A stretch of 64,000 nucleotides of DNA from Scatomonas sp963928055 (GTDB lineage: Bacteria; Bacillota; Clostridia; Lachnospirales; Lachnospiraceae): NCBI GenBank assembly GCA_963928055.1, contig CAWVDN010000001.1, positions 744,001 through 808,000 on the forward strand, written 5' to 3'. Numbering within the stretch: position 1 is the first letter of the stretch; every line of letters begins with the position of its first letter. The notes beneath the pieces are model-generated. The model saw only the letters and a list, made by a program, of their open reading frames with translations. It did not search any database and was not told the DNA's origin. The position numbers and the translations under genes are program-made. Below are positions 35,378-43,055 of the stretch, in pieces.

Positions 35378-36433
35378 TCAGTTCTTCCAGCGCAGCAGTT
35401 CTTCCCGAAGGCAGGACAGAAGCTCCGCCTCCGGCACTTTTTTCACGATCTCTCCTTTTTTGATCAGCAGACCTACGCCCTTGCCCCCGGCAATGCCGAT
35501 GTCCGCTTCTTTTGCCTCCCCCGGCCCGTTGACCACGCAGCCCATAACAGCCACCTTAATGTCCAGGGGAATGTCCTGGACCAGGGTCTCCACCTGGTTG
35601 GCCAGGCCGATCAGGTCGATCTGGGTCCGCCCGCAGGTGGGGCAGGATACCACCTCCACGCCCCCTTTCCGCAGGCCCAGAGTCTTCAGGATCCGTTTGG
35701 CGGATTTTACTTCTTCCAGAGGCGCCCCGGTCAGGGAGACCCGGATGGTATCCCCGATGCCCTGGTACAGGATGATGCCCAGGCCCACAGCGGATTTGAT
35801 GTTGCCGGAATACAGGGTTCCCGCCTCGGTGATCCCCACGTGAAGGGGATGGTCGGTTTTCTCCGCGATCAGCTCATGGGCCCTGGCGCACATCCGCACG
35901 TCCGAGGATTTTATGCTGATCACCAGGTTATCATATCCCATGTCCTCAATCCGGGCCACCTGGGCCAGAGCGCTTTCCACCAGGCCCTCCGCGGTGACTC
36001 CGTGATACTTTTCCACAAGATCCTTTTCCAGGGAGCCGCTGTTGACGCCCACCCGGATGGGGATGTTCCGCTCTTTCGCCGTCTCCACCACCGCCCGGAC
36101 CCGGTCTTCGGATCCGATATTGCCGGGATTGATGCGGATCTTATCCGCCCCGTTTTCCATGGCGGCAATGGCCAGCCGGTAATCAAAATGAATATCCGCC
36201 ACCAGGGGAATGGAGATCTGCTTTTTGATCTCCTTCAGGGCCGCGGCCGCCTCCCTGTGGGGCACCGCGCAGCGGATGATGTCGCAGCCCGCCGCCTCCA
36301 GTTCCCGGATCTGGGCTGCCGTGGCCGCCACATCTTCCGTTTTTGTATTGGTCATGGACTGGATCAGAATGGGATGTCCCCCGCCGATGACCCGGTTCCC
36401 GATCCGGACTTCTCTTGTCTTTTTTCTTTCCAT
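35378..36433 (-). CDS. ispG: (E)-4-hydroxy-3-methylbut-2-enyl-diphosphate synthase
   Basis: This 351-aa [4Fe-4S] enzyme is the penultimate step of the MEP isoprenoid pathway. The N-terminal TIM barrel includes IQSMTNTKTEDVAATAAQI, VADIHFDYRLAI and IRINPGNIG. The cluster ligands are in SCPTCGRTQID (two Cys) and GCVVNGPGEAKEAD (one Cys plus a later Glu). The length is the compact bacterial form. The start lies 3 bp after the folA stop, so the two are tightly coupled. Confidence 0.96.
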   Translation of the reverse strand: MERKKTREVRIGNRVIGGGHPILIQSMTNTKTEDVAATAAQIRELEAAGCDIIRCAVPHREAAAALKEIKKQISIPLVADIHFDYRLAIAAMENGADKIRINPGNIGSEDRVRAVVETAKERNIPIRVGVNSGSLEKDLVEKYHGVTAEGLVESALAQVARIEDMGYDNLVISIKSSDVRMCARAHELIAEKTDHPLHVGITEAGTLYSGNIKSAVGLGIILYQGIGDTIRVSLTGAPLEEVKSAKRILKTLGLRKGGVEVVSCPTCGRTQIDLIGLANQVETLVQDIPLDIKVAVMGCVVNGPGEAKEADIGIAGGKGVGLLIKKGEIVKKVPEAELLSCLREELLRWKN

Positions 36434-36436
36434 CCT

Positions 36437-36925
36437 TTAAACCCTCTCATATCTGCGGAAGGTAAACTCGATATCAAAGCAGGTCTGCTCCTCGCTTTCC
36501 TCCGCCAGCTTCCACTCCGGCCTCTCATCCAGGTTGGGGAAGAAGGTATCCGCCTGATAGGCGAAATCGATCTTGGTAACGTAAACCGTGTCGCAGTAAG
36601 GCAGCAGCAGTTCATAAATGGCCCCGCCTCCGATCACATAGGCATCCTGCCGGCCTTCCTCCCCCAGAAGCTCCAGCAGCTCCTCCGGGCTTTTGACCAC
36701 CTCCGCCCCCTTTACGGTATACTCCGGATTCCGGGTCAGGACAATGTTCCTGCGGTTCTTCAGGGGCTGTCCCCCGGGGAGGCTCTCCAGGGTCTTCCGG
36801 CCCATGATCACCGTATGCCCCGCGGTGGTCTCCCGGAAAAACTTCATATCGGAAGGGATGCTGATCAGAAGCTTGTTCTGGCAGCCGATCCCCCAGTTTT
36901 TATCCGCCGATAAAATCGCTTTCAT
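36437..36925 (-). CDS. folA: Dihydrofolate reductase
   Basis: This 162-aa enzyme reduces dihydrofolate with NADPH. It shows the N-terminal strand AILSADKNWGIGCQNKLL, then PSDMKFFRETT with the catalytic acidic residue, the NADPH motif VIMGRKTLESLP, and DAYVIGGGAIYELLLPY. AGGAGG precedes the ATG. It follows thyA by 12 bp and restores the tetrahydrofolate that ThyA consumes. Confidence 0.96.
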   Translation of the reverse strand: MKAILSADKNWGIGCQNKLLISIPSDMKFFRETTAGHTVIMGRKTLESLPGGQPLKNRRNIVLTRNPEYTVKGAEVVKSPEELLELLGEEGRQDAYVIGGGAIYELLLPYCDTVYVTKIDFAYQADTFFPNLDERPEWKLAEESEEQTCFDIEFTFRRYERV

Positions 36926-36937
36926 CTCTTCCGCCTC

Positions 36938-37786
36938 CTAAATGGCAATGGGTATATTTTTGATCTGGGGCCCGGTGACATAGTTTTCCACCGTCAGATC
37001 CTCCACCGTAAAGTCATAGAAATTCCGGATCTCCGGATTCAGGGTGACTTTGGGGGCCTCATAGGTCTCCCGGCTGATAAGCTCCCGGATCAGGGGCACG
37101 TGCCGGTCGTAAATATGGGCGTCGGCGATGACGTGGACCAGCTCTCCGGCCTTCATGCCGCAGACCTGGGCAAACATCATCAGCAGCAGGGAATACTGGC
37201 ACACATTCCAGTTGTTGGCCGCCAGCACGTCCTGGGAACGCTGATTGAGAATGGCGTTGAGGGTCAGCTGCTGGCTGTCCGGCTCCTTGGTCACATTAAA
37301 GGTCATGGAGTAGGCGCAGGGATACAGGGCCATCTCATGCAGGTCCTGATGCACGTAAAGATTGGTCATGATCCGGCGGCTGTAGGGATTGTTCTGCAGA
37401 TCAAAGAGCACCCGGTCCACCTGATCCATCCAGCCTTCTTTGTATTGATGCTTTACCCCCAGCTGATAGCCGTAGGCCTTGCCGATGGAGCCCTCCGCAT
37501 CCGCCCACTCGTCCCAGATATGGCTGTGCAGGTCGTGGATGTTGTTGGACTTCTTCTGCCAGATCCAGAGGATCTCGTCAAGGGCGCTTTTCAGGGCCGT
37601 CTTCCGCAGGGTCAGGGCCGGGAATTCCTTAGAAAGGTCGTACCGGTTCACCACTCCGAAGCGCTTGATGGTATAGGCCGGGGTCCCGTCCTCCCAGTGG
37701 GGCCGTACCTTTTCCCCCTCCGTGCTGGTTCCGTTTTCTATAATATCCCGGCACATGCCGATAAACACCTGATCCGCGTAGCTCAT
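36938..37786 (-). CDS. thyA: Thymidylate synthase, divergent ThyA type
   Basis: This 282-aa enzyme would methylate dUMP using methylene-tetrahydrofolate. It has WIWQKKSNNIHDL-type and SIGKAYGYQLG blocks, RSQDVLAANNWNVCQYSLLLMMFAQVCGM, and DAHIYDRH, all recognisable ThyA landmarks. The catalytic region reads ALYPCAYSMTFNV. The nucleophilic Cys is kept, but the usual following His (PCH) is Ala. This variant is, as far as I recall, common in clostridial ThyA. The neighbour folA confirms the role. AGAGAGG precedes the ATG; ten upstream codons are not used. Confidence 0.9.
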   Translation of the reverse strand: MSYADQVFIGMCRDIIENGTSTEGEKVRPHWEDGTPAYTIKRFGVVNRYDLSKEFPALTLRKTALKSALDEILWIWQKKSNNIHDLHSHIWDEWADAEGSIGKAYGYQLGVKHQYKEGWMDQVDRVLFDLQNNPYSRRIMTNLYVHQDLHEMALYPCAYSMTFNVTKEPDSQQLTLNAILNQRSQDVLAANNWNVCQYSLLLMMFAQVCGMKAGELVHVIADAHIYDRHVPLIRELISRETYEAPKVTLNPEIRNFYDFTVEDLTVENYVTGPQIKNIPIAI

Positions 37787-37864
37787 AGATCTGTTCCTCT
37801 CTTTCCCGGTTTTCACCGTCTGTATTTTCCGTATTTTCCGGACCGTCCTCCGGCTATATCCACC

Positions 37865-37893
37865 ATCTTAACACGGGCCGGTGCGGATGGCAA
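37865..37893 (-). promoter_or_regulatory. Promoter of the thyA-folA-ispG-polC-fbp operon
   Basis: On the minus strand TTGCCA (37888-37893) and TAAGAT (37865-37870) are separated by 17 nt, 78 nt before thyA. The site lies just downstream of the clc stop codon. Confidence 0.6.
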
Positions 37894-37896
37894 TTT

Positions 37897-39165
37897 CTAA
37901 ATTCTGTCCCTCCGCTGCACGTGGCGGAAATAGTGGACCAGGCTCTTCTGCTGGGAAGTGAAGATGGACTTGTTCCAATTAAAAAGATACGCCATGATGC
38001 AGGTGACAAAGAAGCAGGGAAGCATACCGTATCCGAACACCTCGCAGCCGATGAGGATGGCCGCCAGCAGGGTATTGGTGCCGCTGCCGAACACCGCCGC
38101 GTAGCCCAGCGCCATGACAAATTCCGCCGGCAGGCCAAACAGCGGCGCCAGCAGGCTGCCCAGGCAGGTGCCGATGGCAAACAGCGGCGCCACCTCCCCT
38201 CCGATAAAACCGGAGGACAGGGTAAGAATGGTCAGGACCGCCTTCAGAATCCAGTCGTACCAGTAGAGGGTCCCGCCGGAAAAGCCCAGCTCCACCAGAT
38301 TTTCTCCGGTACCGGCGTAGCGCCCGGCGTGAAGCAGCATCACGGCCGCCGCCAGAAGGATCCCCATCAGGACCACCCGCCGGAAGGGATGTCCGTCAAA
38401 GAGAAACGTCAGCCGCAGGCGGACGATGCGGATCCCCTGGGCAAAGCAGGAACCGGCAATGCCGAAAAGGATCCCCAGCGCCGCCATCTGCAGCAGCAGG
38501 GGCAGACCGATCTGCGGCACACCGGCCAGCGTATGGTGAAAATTCCGCAGGCCCAGCAGGCCGGAAACCGTGCTGGCCGTAAGGGCTGCCGTGACCGCGG
38601 GAAACAGGGCGCTGTACTCCAGTTCTCCTACCACCAGCACCTCCAGGGCGAAAAATACCGCCGCCAGAGGCGTCTGGAACAGTCCGGCAAACCCCGCCGC
38701 CATACCGGTGAGCAGAAAAATCTTTTCTCTTTTTTCTATAGTCCATTTTGTCCGGATCAGCCGGTCTATATTGTCGGATACCGCGGCGCCGATCTGGATG
38801 GCCACTCCTTCCCGGCCGGCGCTGCCTCCGCAGAGATGGGTCAGCCAAGTGGAGACCATGGCCAGGGGGATCATCCGCACCGGCAGATCCTGATCCTCCC
38901 CCAGGCCTACCCGGAACACCAGCTTCATGCCCTGGGAAGCCTTCTTTCCCAGCCGCCGGTAAAGGGTCACGATCACGGCCCCTGCCAGAGGCAGCAGCGG
39001 CGCCAGCCCGTACAGATATTGACCCCGAAGGCCGGTACACTCCTGGAGTACCAGGCCGAAAAAGGCCTCCAGCACCCCTACCGCGGCGCCGATCAGGATC
39101 CCCGCCGCCCCCAGGAGCAGCAGATTCTTATAATTCCAGAAAATATGTCTGAGTATGGTCTTCAT
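37897..39165 (-). CDS. ClC family chloride channel / H+ antiporter
   Basis: This 422-aa polytopic membrane protein has a conserved anion-path segment GGSAGREGVAIQIGAAV (the family GREGP loop, here GREGV). Other blocks are LTGMAAGFAGLFQTPLAAVFFALE, SSGFIGGEVAPLFAIGTCLG (the GxFxP-type loop), and ALGYAAVFGSGTNTLLAAILIGCEVFG. The gating glutamate is retained in GREG. Exchange of Cl- for H+ and fluoride export are both possible for the family. GGGAGGAAG precedes the ATG at 39163-39165. The long in-frame extension runs antisense through mscL and is not real. Confidence 0.85.
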   Translation of the reverse strand: MKTILRHIFWNYKNLLLLGAAGILIGAAVGVLEAFFGLVLQECTGLRGQYLYGLAPLLPLAGAVIVTLYRRLGKKASQGMKLVFRVGLGEDQDLPVRMIPLAMVSTWLTHLCGGSAGREGVAIQIGAAVSDNIDRLIRTKWTIEKREKIFLLTGMAAGFAGLFQTPLAAVFFALEVLVVGELEYSALFPAVTAALTASTVSGLLGLRNFHHTLAGVPQIGLPLLLQMAALGILFGIAGSCFAQGIRIVRLRLTFLFDGHPFRRVVLMGILLAAAVMLLHAGRYAGTGENLVELGFSGGTLYWYDWILKAVLTILTLSSGFIGGEVAPLFAIGTCLGSLLAPLFGLPAEFVMALGYAAVFGSGTNTLLAAILIGCEVFGYGMLPCFFVTCIMAYLFNWNKSIFTSQQKSLVHYFRHVQRRDRI

Positions 39166-39183
39166 GTTTCTTCCTCCCGCCTT

Positions 39184-39212
39184 ATCATACGCTTCGCTCC
39201 GGGAAAAGTAAA
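39184..39212 (-). promoter_or_regulatory. Promoter of the ClC gene
   Basis: On the minus strand TTTACT (39207-39212) and TATGAT (39184-39189) are 17 nt apart. Adjoining GGAAAAGTAAAGTTTCC and GGAAAAAGAAACTTTTCC are imperfect palindromes between the two divergent promoters and could be operator-like. Confidence 0.55.
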
Positions 39213-39240
39213 GTTTCCTCCCGGAAAAAGAAACTTTTCC

Positions 39241-39269
39241 TTGCCATTTCAGGAAAACCATGCTATGAT
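39241..39269 (+). promoter_or_regulatory. Promoter of mscL
   Basis: TTGCCA (39241-39246) and TATGAT (39264-39269) are separated by 17 nt, 53 nt before the mscL ATG. Confidence 0.7.
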
Positions 39270-39322
39270 CAGACCGTTTGGGACAAAGGATCCCCCATAA
39301 GAGGAAAAAGGAGAATACACAA

Positions 39323-39757
39323 ATGAAGAAATTTATGAACGAGTTCAAGGAGTTCATCTCCCGGGGCAACGTCATGGATCTTGCCGTCGGTATGATCATC
39401 GGCTCCGCCTTCACCGCTATCGTGACTTCTCTGGTAAACGACATCTTTATGCCTCTGATCTCTCTGGTGACCGGCGGCATCAGCTTCACGAACTGGAACA
39501 TTACTCTGGTTGGCGATATCAAGCTGGCCATCGGCAGCTTCCTGGCAGCCGTACTGAACTTTATCATCGTTGCTTTCTGTATCTTCATGGTCGTAAAAGC
39601 ATTCAACAAATTCCGCACCATGTCTCTTCTGGCAAAGAAAGAGGAAGCAAAGGAAGAAGCTCCTACCACCAAGGTATGCCCCTTCTGCCGTTCCGAGATC
39701 GCCATCGAGGCCACCAGATGTCCTCACTGTACTTCTGTTCTGGAAGAGGAGAAATAA
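39323..39757 (+). CDS. mscL: Large-conductance mechanosensitive channel with a C-terminal zinc ribbon
   Basis: This 144-aa channel protein opens under membrane tension to release solutes during osmotic downshock. The N-terminal helix FMNEFKEFISRGNVMDLAVGMIIGSAF and TM1 match MscL closely. The periplasmic loop and TM2 (VLNFIIVAFCIFMVVKAFNKF) follow. After the usual cytoplasmic helix (KKEEAKEEAP) comes an extra CPFCRSEIAIEATRCPHC zinc-ribbon-like motif. AAAAGGAG lies 9 nt before the ATG. It is monocistronic, with its own promoter and terminator. Confidence 0.95.
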   Translation: MKKFMNEFKEFISRGNVMDLAVGMIIGSAFTAIVTSLVNDIFMPLISLVTGGISFTNWNITLVGDIKLAIGSFLAAVLNFIIVAFCIFMVVKAFNKFRTMSLLAKKEEAKEEAPTTKVCPFCRSEIAIEATRCPHCTSVLEEEK

Positions 39758-39763
39758 GAAACG

Positions 39764-39799
39764 CATCAAAAAAGAGAGCCGCGGCTCTCTTTTTTTGAT
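39764..39799. terminator. Bidirectional terminator between mscL and the lspA-like gene
   Basis: The perfect stem AAAAGAGAGCC / GGCTCTCTTTT is flanked by CATCAAA and TTTGATG. Both strands carry a T run after the stem, so it can end both convergent transcripts. Confidence 0.85.
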
Positions 39800-39803
39800 G
39801 CCA

Positions 39804-40262
39804 TTATTTTCTTTTTCCGCCTTTTCCCAGCACCGCCAGGATCCCGCCGATGAGGATACAGAAATCCGACAGGTTGAACACCAGCCGGCGGATTTTTTTC
39901 CATTTGGCGTTGAAGCTCATATAGTCCGTAACGGCTCCCTGGTGGAACCGGTCAAACCAGTTGCAGAGGGCTCCGCCCAGCATCAGGCTCAGGCCCGTCT
40001 TTCGGAGTCCGCCCCCCTTTTTCCCCAGGGAAACCGCCAGGGCGATCATAAGCCCCAGGATCATTCCCGCCGTGCCCTTGCGGATCAGCACCGGGTACTC
40101 CGAAAGGCCCCCCAGGGCGATGCCCCGGTTGCGGAATTTCCGGATGCGGATCTTCCCGTTCAGAAGGATCTTTTCCTCCCCCTCCGGAAGATTGGCCTCC
40201 ACATATTTTTTCAGAAGCAGATCCCCCAGGAATACACTTAATACAAGGATAATAAAGATCAT
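39804..40262 (-). CDS. lspA: Signal peptidase II-like lipoprotein signal peptidase
   Basis: This 152-aa membrane protein cleaves lipoprotein signal peptides if functional. It has an N-terminal hydrophobic helix (IFIILVLSVFLGDLLLKKY), FRNRGIALGGL for the substrate-binding region, and both catalytic Asp motifs: GGALCNWFDRFHQGAVTDYM and VFNLSDFCILIGG. The family usually has NLIDR and FNxAD, so the active-site layout is intact, with moderate divergence. The ATG overlaps the stop of the zinc-ribbon gene by 4 bp. A second lspA may exist elsewhere in the genome. Confidence 0.8.
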   Translation of the reverse strand: MIFIILVLSVFLGDLLLKKYVEANLPEGEEKILLNGKIRIRKFRNRGIALGGLSEYPVLIRKGTAGMILGLMIALAVSLGKKGGGLRKTGLSLMLGGALCNWFDRFHQGAVTDYMSFNAKWKKIRRLVFNLSDFCILIGGILAVLGKGGKRK

Positions 40263-40708
40263 ACCTGCTCATCCCCTCTGTCTGCCGGTTCTTTTTCCTC
40301 TTCCGCCGCATCCTGCCGCTCCCCTGCCTCCTCAGGCTCCGGGAAAGAGGCGCCGCAGTTCATGCAGAACCTGGATTCTTTGGGGATCAGGGAGCCGCAG
40401 GAGGGACATAATTTTCCTCCTTTGACCAGGGCAATCTGCTCCCGGCAGTCCGCGATCTCCTGCTTTTTCTTTTCGATCTCCTGGCAGATCCGGGCCAGTT
40501 CCTCCGGGAGCTTTTCCCCGTCCGCATACTGCTGGAAGATCATCTCCCCCATTTTCCGGCAGCTGACCTCCACCTGTTCCTCCAGGTTGTTTTTCCGGCT
40601 GCGGATCTTCTGGACCGTCACAAACTCATCCGTCTTTTTGCCCACGGTATTGGCCGCCCGGCTGAGGGTCTTCCCCAGGGTGCTGAAAAATTCGTTCGCG
40701 TTTCCCAT
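40259..40708 (-). CDS. Zinc-ribbon protein with coiled coil
   Basis: This 149-aa cytoplasmic protein has a helical N-terminal part (FFSTLGKTLSRAANTVGKKTDEF, ICQEIEKKKQEIADCREQIALV). Then follows a zinc ribbon with CPSCGSL and FCMNCGASF, and an acidic tail (EEEKEPADRG). The DUF and zinc-ribbon type is widespread in Firmicutes, with no known function. It is in one transcript with clpX upstream (19 bp) and the lspA-like gene downstream. AAGGAGG precedes the ATG. Confidence 0.75.
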   Translation of the reverse strand: MGNANEFFSTLGKTLSRAANTVGKKTDEFVTVQKIRSRKNNLEEQVEVSCRKMGEMIFQQYADGEKLPEELARICQEIEKKKQEIADCREQIALVKGGKLCPSCGSLIPKESRFCMNCGASFPEPEEAGERQDAAEEEKEPADRGDEQV

Positions 40709-40727
40709 AATCCTTTCTACCTCCTTC

Positions 40728-42167
40728 TTATGACTGCATGCCCAGCTCCGGGATCTCCTGCCCCCGCATGATGATCCTGGGGCCGCCGGTATGTTCCACG
40801 TATTCCCGGGTAATGATCACTTCCCCGATGCTGTCGTCCTTGGGGATCTCATACATGATATCCAGCATGAACTCCTCGATGATGGCTCTGAGGGCCCGGG
40901 CCCCCGTATCCTTTTCCAGGGCTTTGCGGGCAATGGCCCGCAGGGCCCCTTCCTCAAACTCCAGTTTCACCTCGTCCATCTCCAGCAGCTTTTTGTACTG
41001 CTTGAGGATCGCGTTCCTGGGCTCCTGCAGGATCTGCACCAGCATGTCCTCCGTCAGAGCCTCCAGGGAAAAGACGATGGGCAGCCTTCCCAGAAATTCC
41101 GGGATCATGCCGAAATTCCGCAGATCCTCCACCGTGACCTTCATCAGCAGGTTTTTGTCCTGATCATACTTATCTTTCAGATCCGCCTGGAAGCCGATGG
41201 AGGACTGCTTGTTCAGCCGCTCCTTAATGATCTCCGGCAGATCCGGAAACGCTCCTCCGCAGATAAACAGGATATTCCGGGTATCCACAGTGGTCAGAGG
41301 CACCATGGCATTCTTGCTGTTGGCCCCCACCGGCACCTCCACCTGGCTGCCCTCCAGCAGCTTCAGCATTCCCTGCTGTACTGCCTCGCCGCTGACATCC
41401 CTCTGATTGGTGTTTTTCTTTTTGGCGATCTTATCGATCTCATCGATAAAAATAATTCCGTGCTCCGCCCGCTTTACATCATTATCCGCGGCCGCCAGCA
41501 GCTTGGAGACCACGCTCTCGATGTCGTCGCCGATGTACCCGGCCTCCGTCAGGGAGGTGGCGTCCGTAATCGCCAGGGGCACATCCAGCAGTTTCGCCAG
41601 AGTCTGCACCAGGTACGTCTTGCCGGATCCCGTGGGGCCGATCATCAGCATATTGGACTTTTCGATCTCCACATCCTTGTCCGCCGGGGCGAACACCCGC
41701 TTATAGTGATTGTATACCGCCACGGACATGATCTTTTTGGCCTGTTCCTGGCCGATCACGTACTCGTCCAGCTGCTCCTTGATCTTGTGGGGCGGCGGGA
41801 TGTCCTTAATGGAAAATTCCTTCTCCGGCTCCTTCTTTTCCTCTTTTTTCTTTTCTTTCGGCTGAGGCGGGATCTGATTCCGCAGCGCCGAAAGATCGAT
41901 AAAGCTCATATTGGGAGGAAGGTTCTGCATCAGCTGGTTCAGGTTCAGATTGCTGTTCTGCATGGTGTCAAAGCTTTTCTGCATACAGTCCGCGCAGACA
42001 TGGATGTTCCCCGGAAGCTCGATCATCCGCCCTGCCTTGCTTTCCGGCCGGCGGCACATAAAGCAGTATTTTTCCGGCCGGTCCTCCTTCTCCTCTTTCG
42101 GCGTATCCTCCCGATCCTTGTCGGTATCCGCCGGCACCTTATCCTGTGTATCTTTCTCCTCTGCCAT
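40728..42167 (-). CDS. clpX: ClpX ATPase subunit of the Clp protease
   Basis: This 479-aa AAA+ unfoldase has an acidic N-terminal extension of about 30 residues. The zinc-binding domain follows (YCFMCRRPESKAGR, HVCADCMQ), then a Pro/Lys-rich linker (PPQPKEKKKEEKKEPEKE). The ATPase part has Walker A MIGPTGSGKTYL, Walker B IIFIDEIDKIAKK, EAGYIGDDIES and the sensor-2 motif DTGARALRAI. The length exceeds the usual ~420 aa, mainly in the N-terminus and linker, and no clpP or tig is adjacent. This may be a second ClpX paralogue. Confidence 0.9.
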   Translation of the reverse strand: MAEEKDTQDKVPADTDKDREDTPKEEKEDRPEKYCFMCRRPESKAGRMIELPGNIHVCADCMQKSFDTMQNSNLNLNQLMQNLPPNMSFIDLSALRNQIPPQPKEKKKEEKKEPEKEFSIKDIPPPHKIKEQLDEYVIGQEQAKKIMSVAVYNHYKRVFAPADKDVEIEKSNMLMIGPTGSGKTYLVQTLAKLLDVPLAITDATSLTEAGYIGDDIESVVSKLLAAADNDVKRAEHGIIFIDEIDKIAKKKNTNQRDVSGEAVQQGMLKLLEGSQVEVPVGANSKNAMVPLTTVDTRNILFICGGAFPDLPEIIKERLNKQSSIGFQADLKDKYDQDKNLLMKVTVEDLRNFGMIPEFLGRLPIVFSLEALTEDMLVQILQEPRNAILKQYKKLLEMDEVKLEFEEGALRAIARKALEKDTGARALRAIIEEFMLDIMYEIPKDDSIGEVIITREYVEHTGGPRIIMRGQEIPELGMQS

Positions 42168-42208
42168 GTACTGTCCTCACTTTCCGTGTAATCTGCTGTC
42201 AAAACTGA

Positions 42209-42880
42209 TTATAACTGAATCTCCAGAGAGTAGGTTTCCCCTTCCGGATTGGAATTGTTGGTCACGCAGACCACTGCCTCCTGCGTATCCTCCGGGATAC
42301 TGAAGGCGACTTCCGCCTCCGTGGGCTCTCCCCCCTGGTTCACCTCGGGGATCAGCTGATCTGCCAGATAATAGGCGGTGCAGGCTTCTCCTTCCCCGGT
42401 GAAACACTGAAAGCTCATGTCGTCCACCAGCACGGGATCCCCGGTCAGGCTCAGGTAAGAATAGTTCAGCAGAAGCACCGCCTCCGGGGCTGTGGTCTCC
42501 GCCACCGCGCGGCGGTCTGTAAGCCCTGCCTGTTCCACCGTAACCGTGTAAAGCTCCTGGCCGTCACGGGTAAAAGTGAAGGGCTGGCTGAATTCCGCGG
42601 CGATAGTATCCGTCTCCTCAGGAAGACTGCCGGAAGCAACCCCCTCTCCCATCTGCTCCACATCCGGATACTCTTCCTCCGGCTCATTGACCAGGGGGCC
42701 GGAAGCAGAAACCGGATCCGAGGACGAAGCAGCGCCCTCCTCCCCGCTGTCCGGTTCCGAAGAAGCGCTCACCGCCGTCTCCGGCTGCTCCTTCCCGTTG
42801 TTCCCTCCGCTGCAGCCGGCTGTCAGGGCGGCAGCTCCGCCTGCCAGCAGCATAGTGAAAATCAAAAGATATCTTTTCAT
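42209..42880 (-). CDS. Secreted lipoprotein of unknown function
   Basis: This 223-aa protein has a lipoprotein signal peptide (KRYLLIFTMLLAGGAAALTAGC, lipobox LTAGC), a Ser/Glu/Pro-rich linker, and a C-terminal beta domain (PFTFTRDGQELYTVTVEQAG, AVLLLNYSYLSLTG, EVAFSIPEDTQEAVV). The C-terminal fold resembles DUF4352/DUF5067-type extracellular domains, but I cannot assign it. It would be anchored to the outer face of the membrane. It is 41 bp upstream of clpX. Confidence 0.7.
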   Translation of the reverse strand: MKRYLLIFTMLLAGGAAALTAGCSGGNNGKEQPETAVSASSEPDSGEEGAASSSDPVSASGPLVNEPEEEYPDVEQMGEGVASGSLPEETDTIAAEFSQPFTFTRDGQELYTVTVEQAGLTDRRAVAETTAPEAVLLLNYSYLSLTGDPVLVDDMSFQCFTGEGEACTAYYLADQLIPEVNQGGEPTEAEVAFSIPEDTQEAVVCVTNNSNPEGETYSLEIQL

Positions 42881-42990
42881 AATCTTCTCCTCGGTTTTTT
42901 TATCTTTCTTATTTTACCATTGCAGACTCCTAAAAACAAGGGCCGGGACCTTACTCAGGCAAAGGATGTTGGTGTAGGGCAACCGGAAGA

Positions 42991-43039
42991 GAGAAATGCC
43001 GCAGAATCATCCTCCGGCGATGCTTCTGCGGCATTTCTC
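42991..43039 (-). terminator. Terminator of the SLH/Ig-like surface protein gene
   Basis: A 16-bp perfect stem (GAGAAATGCCGCAGAA / TTCTGCGGCATTTCTC) with a 17-nt loop lies 16 nt after the gene's stop, followed on the minus strand by TCTTCC. The weak U tract means it may partly act as a stability element. Confidence 0.65.
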
Positions 43040-43055
43040 GAATCAGAAAGTTTAC

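Noticed and set aside
32676..35843. 1055-aa plus-strand ORF opposite polC
   Set aside because: It is antisense to clear PolC domains, has low-complexity composition and no ribosome-binding site; a shadow of a GC-rich gene.
37897..39714. 605-aa ClC protein starting at 39714
   Set aside because: The extra N-terminus is antisense to mscL and lacks a ribosome-binding site; the ATG at 39165 has GGGAGGAAG.
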